Of a DNA stretch of 64,000 nucleotides, positions 7,622 through 17,047 are shown piece by piece (the first letter of the stretch is position 1; the number at the start of each line of letters is the position of its first letter). The stretch is taken from positions 1 through 64,000 of the forward strand of contig FNSH01000001.1 in assembly GCA_900105895.1 (NCBI GenBank). Reading direction: 5' to 3'. The stretch comes from Atopobium minutum. Its GTDB lineage: Bacteria > Actinomycetota > Coriobacteriia > Coriobacteriales > Atopobiaceae. The translations under genes were made by a program, and so were the position numbers. Below the pieces are notes generated by a model. That model was given only the letters and a program-made list of their open reading frames with translations, did no database searches and was not told where the DNA came from.

Positions 7622-8197
7622 TCATTTCTTTTCTCGGAGCAGACGCTCCATCAGGTCATCCTGAGGATCGCCGTCGAAGGCTTCCGTGCAGTTTTGCTTG
7701 ACGATGTCGTAGATTTCATACCAGAGAAGGTTTGCCTGCTTCTGAAAGTTGAGCGAGAGCTGCACGAACGGACTGGCAATGGCAGCACCGGTCGTTGGAT
7801 GTTTGCCTAAGAGCCCGTATTTGCTGATAGCAAGCTCGCACTGGATAAAGCGGGCAAAGGCTGTCGAGTAACTTTCAAGAAGACGGCGGTTAATGAGCTT
7901 TTCGCAGCCGCGTGCCTGAAGCCACTCCCACGTCTCTTTATAGATTAGGTCAGCGCCTAAAGGCTCCCCGTCCCTTTGTTGAACAGAAAGGTAGGAAGAT
8001 GGCTCAGGCATATCCGCTCCTTCAAGTTCCACACCGTCTGTCATGTCTTCGCCGTAGAGTTCTGCGATCGGATATTCCGCACGCGGGAACTCAATGTGTG
8101 TCGCTTTTTGTCCTTTGCTGATTTTGTCGGCAAGTGGATCCGGCTTATGACCTGCTTTGATGCGTCTTCCGCCTCGGTTGGTTCCGTCTTTTGCCAC
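7622..8197 (-). CDS. Phage terminase small subunit, P27 family (191 aa)
   Basis: The small terminase recognises phage DNA and hands it to the large subunit. I chose the GTG at 8197 because GGAGG lies 8 bases upstream; the ATG 33 bases further up lacks a site. The protein opens VAKDGTNRGGRRIKAGHKPD, typical of P27-type small terminases, with the C-terminal helical region LQARGCEKLINRRLLESY and SPFVQLSLNFQKQANLLWYE, a hallmark of the family. The large subunit is separated from it by an inserted methylation and small-gene block of about 6 kb, which is unusual because the two are normally adjacent. Confidence 0.85.
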   Translation of the reverse strand: MAKDGTNRGGRRIKAGHKPDPLADKISKGQKATHIEFPRAEYPIAELYGEDMTDGVELEGADMPEPSSYLSVQQRDGEPLGADLIYKETWEWLQARGCEKLINRRLLESYSTAFARFIQCELAISKYGLLGKHPTTGAAIASPFVQLSLNFQKQANLLWYEIYDIVKQNCTEAFDGDPQDDLMERLLREKK

Positions 8198-8343
8198 GAG
8201 GTATTCCTCCTTTCGGTTCGTAAAAATCATCTTTGGGTTTAATAGGGCGTTTGAATTAAAAGTTCTTTACACGACCCTGCCGCACCGTTCCCGACCGGAA
8301 GCCCTGTAGAGATTCGACCCGCCTCCGGGGTCACAGAATTTTT

Positions 8344-8721
8344 TTATTTGTATTTCGTCGGCTTTTTGTTATGCCAACGATCTCCCATAAGTGCCGTGAT
8401 TCTCGAATGGCACTCATGACAAAGCGCTTCAAGGTTGTCTTCCTTGTGTGTTCCTCCCCAAGAGAGTGGCGTGCGGTGATGCACCTCTGTTGCTTTGGTA
8501 TAACGTCCTTCTTTTAAGCACTCCTCACACAAGGGGTGCGCTGCAATGTAGCGGTCCCGGATACGCTTCCAAGCATGACCGTACTTTCGCTTTGCGTTTT
8601 TATCGCGGTTATATTTTTCGTAGTCACGGTTATATTTCTTTTGGTGCTCCTCGCAGAAGCTGCCGTCCGTGAGATTCGGACAGCCGGGATAAGAACACGG
8701 CTTTTTTGGTTTTCTTGGCAA
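8344..8721 (-). CDS. Phage HNH endonuclease (125 aa)
   Basis: A small HNH nuclease of the type found beside terminase genes, where it assists DNA packaging. Cysteine pairs CSYPGC and CEECL and the His motif EVHHRTPLSWGGTHKEDNLE followed by LCHECHSR define the zinc-bound HNH fold. I prefer a TTG start at 8721 because GGAGG lies 6 bases upstream; the ATG at 8742 would place this site inside the gene. The N-terminus then reads PRKPKKPCSYPGC, as in relatives. The region 8198-8343 between this gene and the small terminase holds no gene. Confidence 0.85.
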   Translation of the reverse strand: MPRKPKKPCSYPGCPNLTDGSFCEEHQKKYNRDYEKYNRDKNAKRKYGHAWKRIRDRYIAAHPLCEECLKEGRYTKATEVHHRTPLSWGGTHKEDNLEALCHECHSRITALMGDRWHNKKPTKYK

Positions 8722-8794
8722 TCCGCGCCTCCTTTTTGGCATGAAAAAAGCTCCTCGGGGATTTCTCCCTTTGGAGCTTTCGTTTTATATTTTT

Positions 8795-8819
8795 CCTGAC
8801 TATATATTACCACGTCAGG
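8795..8819 (-). promoter_or_regulatory. Inverted repeat over a TATA-like core, possible late promoter/operator
   Basis: CCTGAC and GTCAGG flank 13 bases that include TAATATATAG on the minus strand. It sits between the DUF1492 gene and the HNH gene, so it could drive the packaging and methylation genes. The symmetry suggests a bound dimeric protein. Promoter function is inferred. Confidence 0.4.
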
Positions 8820-8858
8820 GCATGTGGCATGTTGTTGCAAAGTGTTGTAAAACGTGCA

Positions 8859-9293
8859 TTATTCCAGCTCAATCGGACATTTTGGCATCTTAAAGTGCTG
8901 CAGGGCACGTCTATGCCATCTCCAGACTGTTGTGCGGTCAGCATGCAGTGTTTCGCCGATTGCTTCCCATGTCATACCGTCCATGTAGCGGTACTGAAGC
9001 ACGAGTCTCTCGTCGATATTTTTCACCGTTGCAATCGCATCTTTGATCTGTTCTTTAAGGTCATAAAGTATCGACAGCTCATCAGCAATGCGTTCTTCGA
9101 TCTCCCACGCTTTTTCCAGCACGCGGATAAATGGTGCATCGATAGAACGAGTGGTTTGAATGGGATCCTCCCGGTAGCGAAGTCCTGAGACGCTTTCGGA
9201 CATCTCCCGCAGATTTTTGACTTCCTCAATGTTTGCATTAATTCTCTGGTCAAGGCGGTAGGCTTGGTGCAGATATTCTTTTGGTGTCAGCAT
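8859..9293 (-). CDS. DUF1492 / sigma-like phage regulator (144 aa)
   Basis: Start ATG at 9293 has GGAGG upstream. The protein begins MLTPKEYLHQAYRLDQRINA, has a long helical middle, and ends with a sigma-70 region 4-like helix-turn-helix: ERLVLQYRYMDGMTWEAIGE then DRTTVWRWHRRALQHF. This is the DUF1492 pattern, proteins related to phage late-gene regulators of the ArpU/RinA kind. Its place just before the packaging genes fits control of late transcription. The longer open frame upstream to 9575 lacks a ribosome-binding site and overlaps the helicase gene. Confidence 0.8.
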   Translation of the reverse strand: MLTPKEYLHQAYRLDQRINANIEEVKNLREMSESVSGLRYREDPIQTTRSIDAPFIRVLEKAWEIEERIADELSILYDLKEQIKDAIATVKNIDERLVLQYRYMDGMTWEAIGETLHADRTTVWRWHRRALQHFKMPKCPIELE

Positions 9294-9364
9294 TTTTATT
9301 CCTCCGTGAAAACAAGTGATGGTTTCCCTCGGATTGACGGAGGTTGACTCTGATTGTCTAAGAT

Positions 9365-10735
9365 TTACTTTGATTGTCCTAAGGTTGCCTTGACCGCATC
9401 GATTAAGGCGGCCTGCGTTTTGTCTTTGCTTTTCAAAACAGTAAGGATTCGCTCGTCGATGGTGTTTTTGCAGACGATATGGCTGATTACCACAATGGAG
9501 GCTTCCTGTCCCTGCCGCCAGAGTCTTGCGTTGGTTTGGCTGTAATGCTCCAAACTCCACGGAAGCGAAAACCATACAAGCGCTGAACCACCGGCTTGAA
9601 GGTTAAGCCCGTGTCCTGCTGATGCGGGGTGAATCAGCCCGACAGCGACCCTGCCTTCATTCCATGCTTGGATGGAGGCTGCCTTATCGAGCTTTCGGTA
9701 GTTCACCTTGAGCTTCTTGAGCCTCTCTTCGATACGCGTTAGGTCGTGCTTGAAGTTATAGGCGACAAGAAGTGGCTTGCCGTTTGCCGCTTCAACCATG
9801 TCTTCCAAAGCGTCGAGCTTATGATCATGGAGATGAACGACTTTCCCATCGTCGGCATAGATCGCACCGTTTGCCATCTGAGTGAGCTTTCCGGTGAGAA
9901 CGGCGACATTGGCGGCCGTGATTTCATCTTCTTTGACTGACAGCACCAGTTCCTTTTTCAGCTTCTCATAGTCAGCGTATTCACAGTCGGTCATCTCGAC
10001 TTCGTGCGTGACGCTGATAAGCTCGGGCATCTTCAGGAAGTCTTTTGCCTTCATGGAAATGGTGATATCTGATATAGCTCGATAGATGGCCGCCTCTGCT
10101 TCCGGCTTTGGCTTGTAGGAAAAGATGACCTGCCCGTTTCGAGCGTCCGGGACAAAGTAACGCTCCCGGTAGTGAGAGATGAAGCGTCCGAGCCGTTTTC
10201 CCATATCGAGGAGCTTGAGCTCCGCCCAAAGATCCATAAGACCATTGGAGGCTGGAGTTCCCGTGAGTCCCACGATGCGTTTTATCGTGGGACGAACTTT
10301 CATGAGAGCCTTGAAGCGTTTGGCCTTATGATTCTTGAAAGAAGAGAGTTCATCGACCACAACCGTGTCAAAGGAAAAAGGAAGTCCGGATTCTTCAATG
10401 AGCCAGGAGAGGTTCTCCCGGTTGATAATGGTGATGTCTGCGCCCTGAAGAAGCGCGGCTTTTCTCTCTGTTGGCGTTCCGACGGCGACCGCATAAGTCA
10501 GCATGGAGAGGTGATCCCATTTCTTGATCTCGGATGGCCACGTTTCTCTTGCGACTCGAAGTGGGGCTACGATTAAAATGCGGTGAGCCTCAAAGCGGTC
10601 AAAGAGAAGGTCAACAATGGCACTAAGGCTGATGACCGTCTTGCCTAAGCCCATATCCAAAAGGACAGCAGAAACATCGTGCTCTTCAATATAGCGGGTG
10701 GCGTATTTCTGGTAGTCGTGGGCTATGAACTTCAT
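9365..10735 (-). CDS. SNF2-type DEAD/DEAH helicase (456 aa)
   Basis: An ATP-driven DNA translocase of superfamily 2. Motif I is DMGLGKTVISLSAI near residue 27, motif II is VVDELSSFKNH (a DELS variant of DEAH), motif III is GLTGTPASNGLMDLWAE, and the helicase C lobe carries HPASAGHGLNLQAGG and NARLWRQGQ near residues 375-410. It belongs to the compact phage SNF2 group found in replication modules next to VRR-NUC nucleases. The two genes overlap by 4 bases here, suggesting a shared role in replication or recombination. Confidence 0.88.
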   Translation of the reverse strand: MKFIAHDYQKYATRYIEEHDVSAVLLDMGLGKTVISLSAIVDLLFDRFEAHRILIVAPLRVARETWPSEIKKWDHLSMLTYAVAVGTPTERKAALLQGADITIINRENLSWLIEESGLPFSFDTVVVDELSSFKNHKAKRFKALMKVRPTIKRIVGLTGTPASNGLMDLWAELKLLDMGKRLGRFISHYRERYFVPDARNGQVIFSYKPKPEAEAAIYRAISDITISMKAKDFLKMPELISVTHEVEMTDCEYADYEKLKKELVLSVKEDEITAANVAVLTGKLTQMANGAIYADDGKVVHLHDHKLDALEDMVEAANGKPLLVAYNFKHDLTRIEERLKKLKVNYRKLDKAASIQAWNEGRVAVGLIHPASAGHGLNLQAGGSALVWFSLPWSLEHYSQTNARLWRQGQEASIVVISHIVCKNTIDERILTVLKSKDKTQAALIDAVKATLGQSK

Positions 10736-11019
10736 CTGGCATCACCTCCAATCTGTATGAGTATTTCATCGATTTGTTCTTTGTTGTCTAAGACGAAAAC
10801 CTGAAAGCCTAAATTTCTTAGTTGCCTGTGCCTTGCCAGCTGTAGAGCTCGTGGCTTTTTGCCGGGAGCCTTTACTTCCACAAAGCCGATATGGCCTTTA
10901 GGAAGAAGCAAAAGCCGATCCGGCATTCCGGCAAAACCGGGAGAGGTGAACTTTAATGCCAGCCCGCCTCTCGCTTTCGCGGCTTTAACGATAGCCTGCT
11001 CGATTATTCGTTCCTGCAT
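10732..11019 (-). CDS. VRR-NUC domain nuclease (95 aa)
   Basis: A stand-alone VRR-NUC nuclease, PD-(D/E)XK fold. Core residues are in TSPGFAGMPDRLLLLPKGHIG followed by FVEVKAPGKKP, giving the D and ExK metal site. I use the ATG at 11019, which follows GGAAAG, rather than the upstream ATG at 11049 inside the previous gene. Such small phage VRR-NUC proteins are thought to cut branched DNA during replication or recombination. It overlaps the helicase gene. Confidence 0.88.
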   Translation of the reverse strand: MQERIIEQAIVKAAKARGGLALKFTSPGFAGMPDRLLLLPKGHIGFVEVKAPGKKPRALQLARHRQLRNLGFQVFVLDNKEQIDEILIQIGGDAR

Positions 11020-11270
11020 TGTTCTTTCCTTTGTGGCATGATGAAACAAGTATCTTGTAAATGTTCACAAAGGCTATCTAAGACCTCAGTGGCTTCATCC
11101 ATTGTTCCATATATGCCGAGTTCTACTTTGTTTTTGGTTATCCCCGTTGGTGCATTATTTTTAAGGCTCAAAGCAATGATTGCAATTTGACCATCAAACT
11201 TGCCATAACCGATCCGGTCGAAATTTTCGGAATTAACGATTTGATTGTTTTTCTGAGTTTTAATCCACAT
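11004..11270 (-). CDS. Hypothetical phage protein (88 aa)
   Basis: An 88-residue protein beginning MWIKTQKNNQIVNSENFDRI with a following pattern of strands (GQIAIIALSLKN, KVELGIYGTMDEA) and a C-terminal helix. This resembles the small beta-rich proteins next to VRR-NUC genes in related phages, but no named family is certain. A GGAGGAAAT site precedes the ATG. It overlaps the start of the nuclease gene. About 230 bases between this gene and the primase gene (11271-11504) contain no gene I can support. Confidence 0.6.
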   Translation of the reverse strand: MWIKTQKNNQIVNSENFDRIGYGKFDGQIAIIALSLKNNAPTGITKNKVELGIYGTMDEATEVLDSLCEHLQDTCFIMPQRKEQCRNE

Positions 11271-11504
11271 GATATTTCCTCCTAAACTGTTGATTTTCCA
11301 AGAAAAAGCGAGTTTGCTTTCCTCTTCATCAGGGATGGGTATGGAGGGCGATGGAGGCCACGTAACATATCTATATTTTTCAAAATCATCACTACATATA
11401 GATGAGTTGATTTTTATTTATGCGATAGATATAAATGGCTTCCATTGCCTTCCATAAAACCACGAAACTTATTGATATAACTGGGTTTTCTCGTGTTTTT
11501 GAAT

Positions 11505-13709
11505 TTAGAATCGTCCTCCATTAAGAACACCGTTTTGTTTCAGGTGAAGCCCTATCCATATGTTGCCTTCAGCGGTTTTTTGCCAAGTAAAACCTTGTGC
11601 TATCAGAACTCGCTTAAAATCAGCAGAGCTTCTTTTGTATTCACCGATCTCATCACAGTGCTCACGGTACTTCTCATAAAGCTCACCCGCTTTTTGGGTA
11701 GCTGTTTTTTCTTCCTCACAGCAATCACTTAAGAAATGGCTGATCCAGTCGTTTTCTTCACGATAAGCGTTCATGGCATCTTGGACGCACTTTGGTGGTA
11801 CCAGTTTGAAACCGGAAGAGATGTATCTTTTTGCTCCCGCAATCATCCACGAGAGAATTGCTCCGCCGCATCGCTCGGACAGCACCTTGGCATAGTTCTT
11901 AATTTCTCCCTTGGCACCCCTGAAATTTGCCTTTAGAGGAATAACGATCAGGCGGTCCCAGGTGCCTTTGTCGATGGTCCCGACTTTGGGCAGATGGTTG
12001 GTATAAAGCACCGTCGTATGCGTCGGGATGAAGTTAAATGGTGCTTCAAATTTTTTCTCAGCATGGATGGGATCTGTGCTGGAGAGATTTTTCAAAGAGC
12101 CTGAGTCGAGCCTTTTCCCTTCGGGTAGCTCGGCTGCGAGAATAAGCCTCTTGTTGTGTGTCTCGGCAAGCTCCGCACCTTTGTTCTTGGTCGGCTTTAC
12201 GGTTAACAGCTCGGCGGAGATGGTACCGGCGTAGTCTCCTAAAACATAGAACTTGGCGTTATTGAAGGTGGATTTACCGTTTCCACCTTCACCGTACTGG
12301 ATCACAAGATTCTCATTTAAGACTTCTCCGATGCACTCTACACCGGATTCCAGCTGCAGGTAATCTTCGAGAGCCTTGTCTTTGCAGGTGAAGTCACGAA
12401 GGAACCGGAGCCATTCGTCCATACCTTTGTCATTTGGTGATACAGCACAAATTTTGGTGCAGTAGTCCTTCGGATCATGCGTCCGCAGTTTTCCTGTGCG
12501 AAGATCCACTGTCCCGTCTGGTGTATTTAAGAGAAAACCGTCTTGATCAAGCCTTTTCACATCGACTTGCACCATCGGTTTCAGTTCGGTGATGGTTGCC
12601 TTGATGTTGGAAGATTTCCGGCGACTTAAGACAAACTTGTAGAAGGCTTCCGCTTTTTCCTGTGTTTCATCACTTTCCGCTTCATTCATCATTTTCCACG
12701 CAAGGCAGAGCTGCTTATGGGTAAATCCCTGCAAGGCTTTCTGCACTAAGAGGTCATCGTCTTTCCAGACCTTTCCCGTGAAATAATAAAGTCCGAGACC
12801 TTTGACATAGATGACCTTGTCGGTAGCCGCTTCGAGAAAGGCTTTTGCCTGTCCGACATCGGTAAAGTCAGACGGGATGAGACTTTCTTCGAATTCCATG
12901 CTGTTGTATTCGGCAGGCGAGATATAGTTTTTATCCGCTTTGATGGTGCTGTTGTAAAAACCGACTGCGCTGTTCCAGATGCTGGCGAGCTCTTCTTCGG
13001 AAAGGGGCGGTGTGCATTTTTTTGCTTCCTCAAGATAGGCTTCATGCGCTTTATTATCATCGGTGCCATATTTCTTGAGCAGAAGTCCTGCAAAATGGGA
13101 CATGGTAGTGTTTCGCGCGCCTTCTGTGATTTTGGCATTGGCACGGCTCATAAATTCATCAATGCAAAAAGTACCATCGAAATATTCAACCTGTGGATTC
13201 TCAACACCGAAGAAGAAACGTGCTGCATCGAGAGCACCGTCATCGAAGGCGGGAAACCTTGCCCGCACTTTTTTCTTGAGACGGTTATACAGCTTCGCAT
13301 CGCTTACGGAAGTTTTCAGAGGAAAGTAGATGTGAAACTTGGGACGCGCGGCTTTTCCGTCCTTTTCCTTCATGTTATTTCGGGAATAAACCACAAAAAA
13401 GCGCACGTCAGGATAAGCCGCTTGAACATCTTTCGGGGTTTTCCACTCAGCAGGCGGAATATCTGAAGCTAATGGATCGGAAGATACGTTGTCACAGTCC
13501 AGCGGCAGACAGTCAGATTCCTGAAAGGTTTTATTGCTTCTGTAACCTTTGATGAGCTTCTTGCGCTGGTTATAGCCATCCTTGTAAATCGCACAGACGT
13601 GATCAAAGGCAGCGACATTTTTCAGGTCATCTGCCATTTTGATCTCTGCAATAAAGGGATAGCTTGTATTTGTTTTCTTGCCGCGAACATTCGAATAGCT
13701 GATTCTCAT
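11505..13709 (-). CDS. Phage primase-helicase (AEP primase, D5_N, SF3 helicase; 734 aa)
   Basis: A fused replication protein that both makes primers and unwinds DNA. The N-terminal third looks like an archaeo-eukaryotic primase: LPLDCDN near residue 68 supplies acidic metal ligands and RPKFHIYFPL near residue 122 the conserved His. A PriCT-like segment follows (MSHFAGLLLKKYG). The C-terminal half is a D5/P4-type SF3 helicase with Walker A GEGGNGKST near residue 480 and Walker B-like RLILAAELPE. At 734 residues it is full length. It overlaps the next upstream gene by 4 bases, so the block is co-translated. Confidence 0.9.
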   Translation of the reverse strand: MRISYSNVRGKKTNTSYPFIAEIKMADDLKNVAAFDHVCAIYKDGYNQRKKLIKGYRSNKTFQESDCLPLDCDNVSSDPLASDIPPAEWKTPKDVQAAYPDVRFFVVYSRNNMKEKDGKAARPKFHIYFPLKTSVSDAKLYNRLKKKVRARFPAFDDGALDAARFFFGVENPQVEYFDGTFCIDEFMSRANAKITEGARNTTMSHFAGLLLKKYGTDDNKAHEAYLEEAKKCTPPLSEEELASIWNSAVGFYNSTIKADKNYISPAEYNSMEFEESLIPSDFTDVGQAKAFLEAATDKVIYVKGLGLYYFTGKVWKDDDLLVQKALQGFTHKQLCLAWKMMNEAESDETQEKAEAFYKFVLSRRKSSNIKATITELKPMVQVDVKRLDQDGFLLNTPDGTVDLRTGKLRTHDPKDYCTKICAVSPNDKGMDEWLRFLRDFTCKDKALEDYLQLESGVECIGEVLNENLVIQYGEGGNGKSTFNNAKFYVLGDYAGTISAELLTVKPTKNKGAELAETHNKRLILAAELPEGKRLDSGSLKNLSSTDPIHAEKKFEAPFNFIPTHTTVLYTNHLPKVGTIDKGTWDRLIVIPLKANFRGAKGEIKNYAKVLSERCGGAILSWMIAGAKRYISSGFKLVPPKCVQDAMNAYREENDWISHFLSDCCEEEKTATQKAGELYEKYREHCDEIGEYKRSSADFKRVLIAQGFTWQKTAEGNIWIGLHLKQNGVLNGGRF

Positions 13710-14107
13710 TCTTCAACCTCCTTCAAGTCCTCGGTGAAATAGCGAACGTTTCGCCTGTGGTATTTGGCATATCCGATCTCTTTGGTCATACCGAGAGAGG
13801 GTTTTCCAAATGCCCAAAGCTCGGTGCATTTGTCGATCAGGATTTGTCCGAAGAAAAGAGCCAGCTCACGTTCGCTTTTCTCATCCATGAACTGCGGATA
13901 CATGAGATGGGGCACGATTGGGATAAAGCCTTGATCAACGGCAAAGCGGGCATAGCGCTTGGCGGCTTCGGTGTTTTTCTCAACATCTCCAGCATAAGGA
14001 GAGGCGATATAGATAAGCGGCATATAGGGATAGCGATGCGTCTTAAAGATTGCTTCATAGGCGGTCGGATCCGCGTATCCTTCTGCGTTTTGATATAGGT
14101 TTTCCAT
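13706..14107 (-). CDS. DUF4406/DUF7768-like protein, nucleoside deoxyribosyltransferase fold (133 aa)
   Basis: I take the ATG at 14107, which overlaps the stop of the Rha gene as ATGA and has GGAGG upstream. The protein reads MPLIYIASPYAGDVEKNTEAA, then GFIPIVPHLMYPQFMDE and CTELWAFGKPSLGMTKEI, a pattern shared by small proteins related to nucleoside 2-deoxyribosyltransferases. Phage members may process nucleotides or sugars; the true substrate is unknown. Confidence 0.7.
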   Translation of the reverse strand: MENLYQNAEGYADPTAYEAIFKTHRYPYMPLIYIASPYAGDVEKNTEAAKRYARFAVDQGFIPIVPHLMYPQFMDEKSERELALFFGQILIDKCTELWAFGKPSLGMTKEIGYAKYHRRNVRYFTEDLKEVEE

Positions 14108-14778
14108 CAGCGCACCTCCTTGATTTGTAGTTTCATGGCATACCATTCGAGGTAGCGTTTTCGTTGCTGAAAATCAGGGACGGCAACAAGCAGTCCGACA
14201 TCGACTTTTTGCAAAATGTTGAGCATGGAGATTTCATCTTGCGAAAGATACGGACGTATGGATGTTCCTTTATCGATGCCGTGTACTTCTCGGTAATGCT
14301 TGGCATCCATGCCAAGCACGATGCGGTTAAGCATATTGCATTCGTTCGAGTAGTGATATGGTTTCGGGTTGTCATGGAGAAGCCGGATGTTTTCCGTCAG
14401 CAGTGGGAACTCCTGTCTTGCCGATACCAGCGTTTTGATGAAGGTTTCCATTTCGTTGAAACGCTTGATATAGAGTTCTTTGAACCGCATTGCCTTTTTG
14501 CCGGTGTATCCCATTGCCAACATGGTGAAACCATCACGAGTTAAGTAGTAACAGGGCAGTTTTCGTCCGGTATTGTCCTTGTAACTACTGAGCTCAAAAT
14601 TGAGCTTAACAAATTGTTCACTCAATCCAGATTTGGATTCAGTGAGTTTTTGAATGTCGCGCAGGATATGGAAGTGTTCTTTCTCGAAAAATTGCGCAAT
14701 TGCTCTTGAATCGACACGAGCTGTGTCATGGTTGTCTGCGAATACTCCGTATTCGTCTTTTGGAATTAGTTCTTGCAT
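14107..14778 (-). CDS. Rha-family phage regulatory protein (223 aa)
   Basis: The N-terminal 110 residues match the Rha domain: DSRAIAQFFEKEHFHILRDI followed by LPCYYLTRDGFTMLAMGYTG and RFKELYIKRFNEME. Rha proteins regulate phage development and can interfere with growth in some hosts. The C-terminal half (about 115-223) is a separate region with KHYREVHGIDKGTSIRPYL, which resembles additional antirepressor-type domains. The gene lies inside the replication module rather than next to a repressor. No integrase or CI-type gene is visible nearby. Confidence 0.8.
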   Translation of the reverse strand: MQELIPKDEYGVFADNHDTARVDSRAIAQFFEKEHFHILRDIQKLTESKSGLSEQFVKLNFELSSYKDNTGRKLPCYYLTRDGFTMLAMGYTGKKAMRFKELYIKRFNEMETFIKTLVSARQEFPLLTENIRLLHDNPKPYHYSNECNMLNRIVLGMDAKHYREVHGIDKGTSIRPYLSQDEISMLNILQKVDVGLLVAVPDFQQRKRYLEWYAMKLQIKEVR

Positions 14779-15016
14779 TAAAAACCTCCGTTTCTACAGA
14801 TGGAGGGAGCACCATTGCTGCCCTCATCACTTCCTGAAGAAACGGAGATGGTTTGGACGAACTATTTAGAGAAAATAAAAAACATGCCACTGCTCAGATT
14901 GCTAAAACCGCAAAAGGGGGTAGCGAAAAGTGACACCCTTGAAAACTCAATAACAAAGTGTTATTGAGCAGCATCGCTCTCATAGAGTGAACGAAACGTT
15001 CACCCCCTTAAAACAA

Positions 15017-15043
15017 TCTCGACTACCGTTTTGGTAGCCGAGA
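15017..15043 (-). terminator. Bidirectional terminator-like hairpin after the polymerase gene
   Basis: Two 11-base arms (TCTCGACTACC and GGTAGCCGAGA, one mismatch) enclose a 5-base loop, starting 5 bases after the polymerase stop. On the minus strand the stem is followed by TTGTTTT, and on the plus strand by CTTTTTA. The gap 14779-15047 also contains short direct and inverted repeats but no gene. Confidence 0.55.
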
Positions 15044-15047
15044 CTTT

Positions 15048-17021
15048 TTAATCTTTCTTGTAAAACTTGCACTCATAGCCGTCGGCTTTGAGCGGCAAGC
15101 CTTCAGCCCACGGCAGCGTGCGGCTCATCTGTTCACAGACTGCATCAAGGGACATACGAGGATCGGCTTCAATCACGACCTCATCATGGATATGCATAAC
15201 AATCGAGCAGTTATGAAGTGTCTGCATGGCATAAGCCAAGACGTCACGAGCGGTTGCCTGCACGATGTTTTCCACGAACTTTGGACCGTAGGAGTCAATG
15301 CGATCCCATTTCTTTCCGGTGATGACACCCTCATAGGTGACGCAGGGAGATCCGAAGCGGTTCTCACCGAGCTTTGGTTTTACGTAAGCTAAGGCTCTTC
15401 CGGAGGGCAGCATGATGAAGAGCATGCCGGAACGGCAGCGAAAGGTGAGACCGTGTGTCTTGGTGACTTTCTTATGGCGGACAGCTTCAAGGATGGCACG
15501 ATCCACGTCCCACCAGAATTTGACGATCTTCGGATTGGCAGATCGCCAAGCATCAACGATGGGTTTTAATTCTTCTTCGGAAAGTCCCATCTCAAGCGCG
15601 CCCATCGCTTTTAAGGCTCCGACCGAGCCGCCATAGCCACAGGCCAGTGTTGCTATTTTCCCTTTTTGGCGGAGTTCTCCATTCATACCGTGTTTAACGA
15701 CGGGTACTCCGAACATGCGGGATGCCGTCTCACAGTAGAGGTCTTTGCCTTCGCGGAAAGCATCAAGCGTGTCGGTTTGCCCGGCATACCATGCTATGAC
15801 TCTCGCTTCAATGGCGGAATAGTCAGAAACGATGAACTTATGATTTGTCCTTGGGATAAAGGCGGTGCGCACCAGCTGGGATAAGGTATCCGGCACATCG
15901 TCATAGAGGAGTTTCACGGCTTCAAAGTCGCCGGACTTTACCAAAGTACGCGCCGCATCCAAGTCGGGCAGGTGGTTTCTGGGGAGATTTTGCATTTGCA
16001 CGAGTCTTCCTGCCCAGCGACCTGTGCGGTTGGCCCCGTAAAACTGAAACATGCCACGAACTCTGTCATCTTTACAGGCAGCATTTTGCATCGTCTGATA
16101 TTTCTTAACAGAGGATTTGGCAAGCTGACTGCGAAGCACAAGAGCATCCCGCAGCTTAGGCGGTGCGGTTTGAATCAGTTCTGCGACTTGCTTTTTGCCG
16201 AGCGACTCCGTGGGCATACCGTTTTGGGCAAGCCAGTCTTTCATCTGAACGACCGAATTAGGGTTTTCCAGATTCGTGATGTTCTTCATTTTGGTGATGA
16301 GCTCATCCTTTGAGCGCCTGTCCATCTCAACGGCTGCGCTGGCCAAAGCAAGGTCGACTTTCACGCCGCAGTCGTTAATCTCCTGGTCAATGGCGTATTC
16401 GTTCCAGAGAAAATCCGGCAAAGGGTAATTTTTGAGCCTCTCTTTGATGGAAAGTTCCACCTCGACATCGCGCTTGTTGTAGGCCTTGAAGGTTTTCCAC
16501 TTATTCGGTGCATCAGAGGGAAGATGTCGTTTTCCGGTTTGCCTGTCCGGCATGCAGAAATAGCGGATGAGGTCTTTGCCTTCTTTCATCTTTTGATTTT
16601 GAAGGCCGAGTACTGTACCGACACCTTCCAGTGATAGTGGAAGACCCAAAGTTGCTGCCCAGACCATCGAACAGCGCCAAGAGGCGGGATTAAGAAATCT
16701 TGCCATCTCTGTTGAAAGCGGATGATGGTCATGAAAGGGATCAAGGCTTATGCCGATATCCGATAGATAGCGAGATAAACAAACTCTCTCAAAATTCGCG
16801 TTATATGCCCATTTAATAACGGTGTCGTCTGTCAATGCATCCAGAATGACGTTGGGGATTTGTTCGCCTTGTGCAAGGTCGATGACCTGAACTTCACCGC
16901 CATCGATCGAGCAGCCGAAGAGCAGAATGTTAAAATCAGGCGCTTCGGCGTATTTATATACGCCTGCTTTGGCCAGTTCAACGGACGAAAATGACTCTAT
17001 GTCAATGCTAAGTGTTTTCAA
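15048..17021 (-). CDS. Phage DNA polymerase, family A (657 aa)
   Basis: The replicative polymerase of the prophage. The N-terminal part begins MKTLSIDIESFSSVEL, an exonuclease-like fold with DIES as the first acidic motif. The polymerase domain carries motif A in KFIVSDYSAIEARVIAWYAG near residue 395, a motif B-like finger region with RQKGKIATLACGYGG near residue 453, and motif C in MHIHDEVVIEA near residue 610. It is of the size typical of Gram-positive phage PolA-like enzymes and has no 5'-3' exonuclease domain. The ATG at 17021 follows AGGAGG. The gene leads the replication block with primase, helicase and single-strand-binding-like proteins around it. Confidence 0.92.
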   Translation of the reverse strand: MKTLSIDIESFSSVELAKAGVYKYAEAPDFNILLFGCSIDGGEVQVIDLAQGEQIPNVILDALTDDTVIKWAYNANFERVCLSRYLSDIGISLDPFHDHHPLSTEMARFLNPASWRCSMVWAATLGLPLSLEGVGTVLGLQNQKMKEGKDLIRYFCMPDRQTGKRHLPSDAPNKWKTFKAYNKRDVEVELSIKERLKNYPLPDFLWNEYAIDQEINDCGVKVDLALASAAVEMDRRSKDELITKMKNITNLENPNSVVQMKDWLAQNGMPTESLGKKQVAELIQTAPPKLRDALVLRSQLAKSSVKKYQTMQNAACKDDRVRGMFQFYGANRTGRWAGRLVQMQNLPRNHLPDLDAARTLVKSGDFEAVKLLYDDVPDTLSQLVRTAFIPRTNHKFIVSDYSAIEARVIAWYAGQTDTLDAFREGKDLYCETASRMFGVPVVKHGMNGELRQKGKIATLACGYGGSVGALKAMGALEMGLSEEELKPIVDAWRSANPKIVKFWWDVDRAILEAVRHKKVTKTHGLTFRCRSGMLFIMLPSGRALAYVKPKLGENRFGSPCVTYEGVITGKKWDRIDSYGPKFVENIVQATARDVLAYAMQTLHNCSIVMHIHDEVVIEADPRMSLDAVCEQMSRTLPWAEGLPLKADGYECKFYKKD

Positions 17022-17047
17022 AATTTCACCTCCTAAATAGGCAGAAA

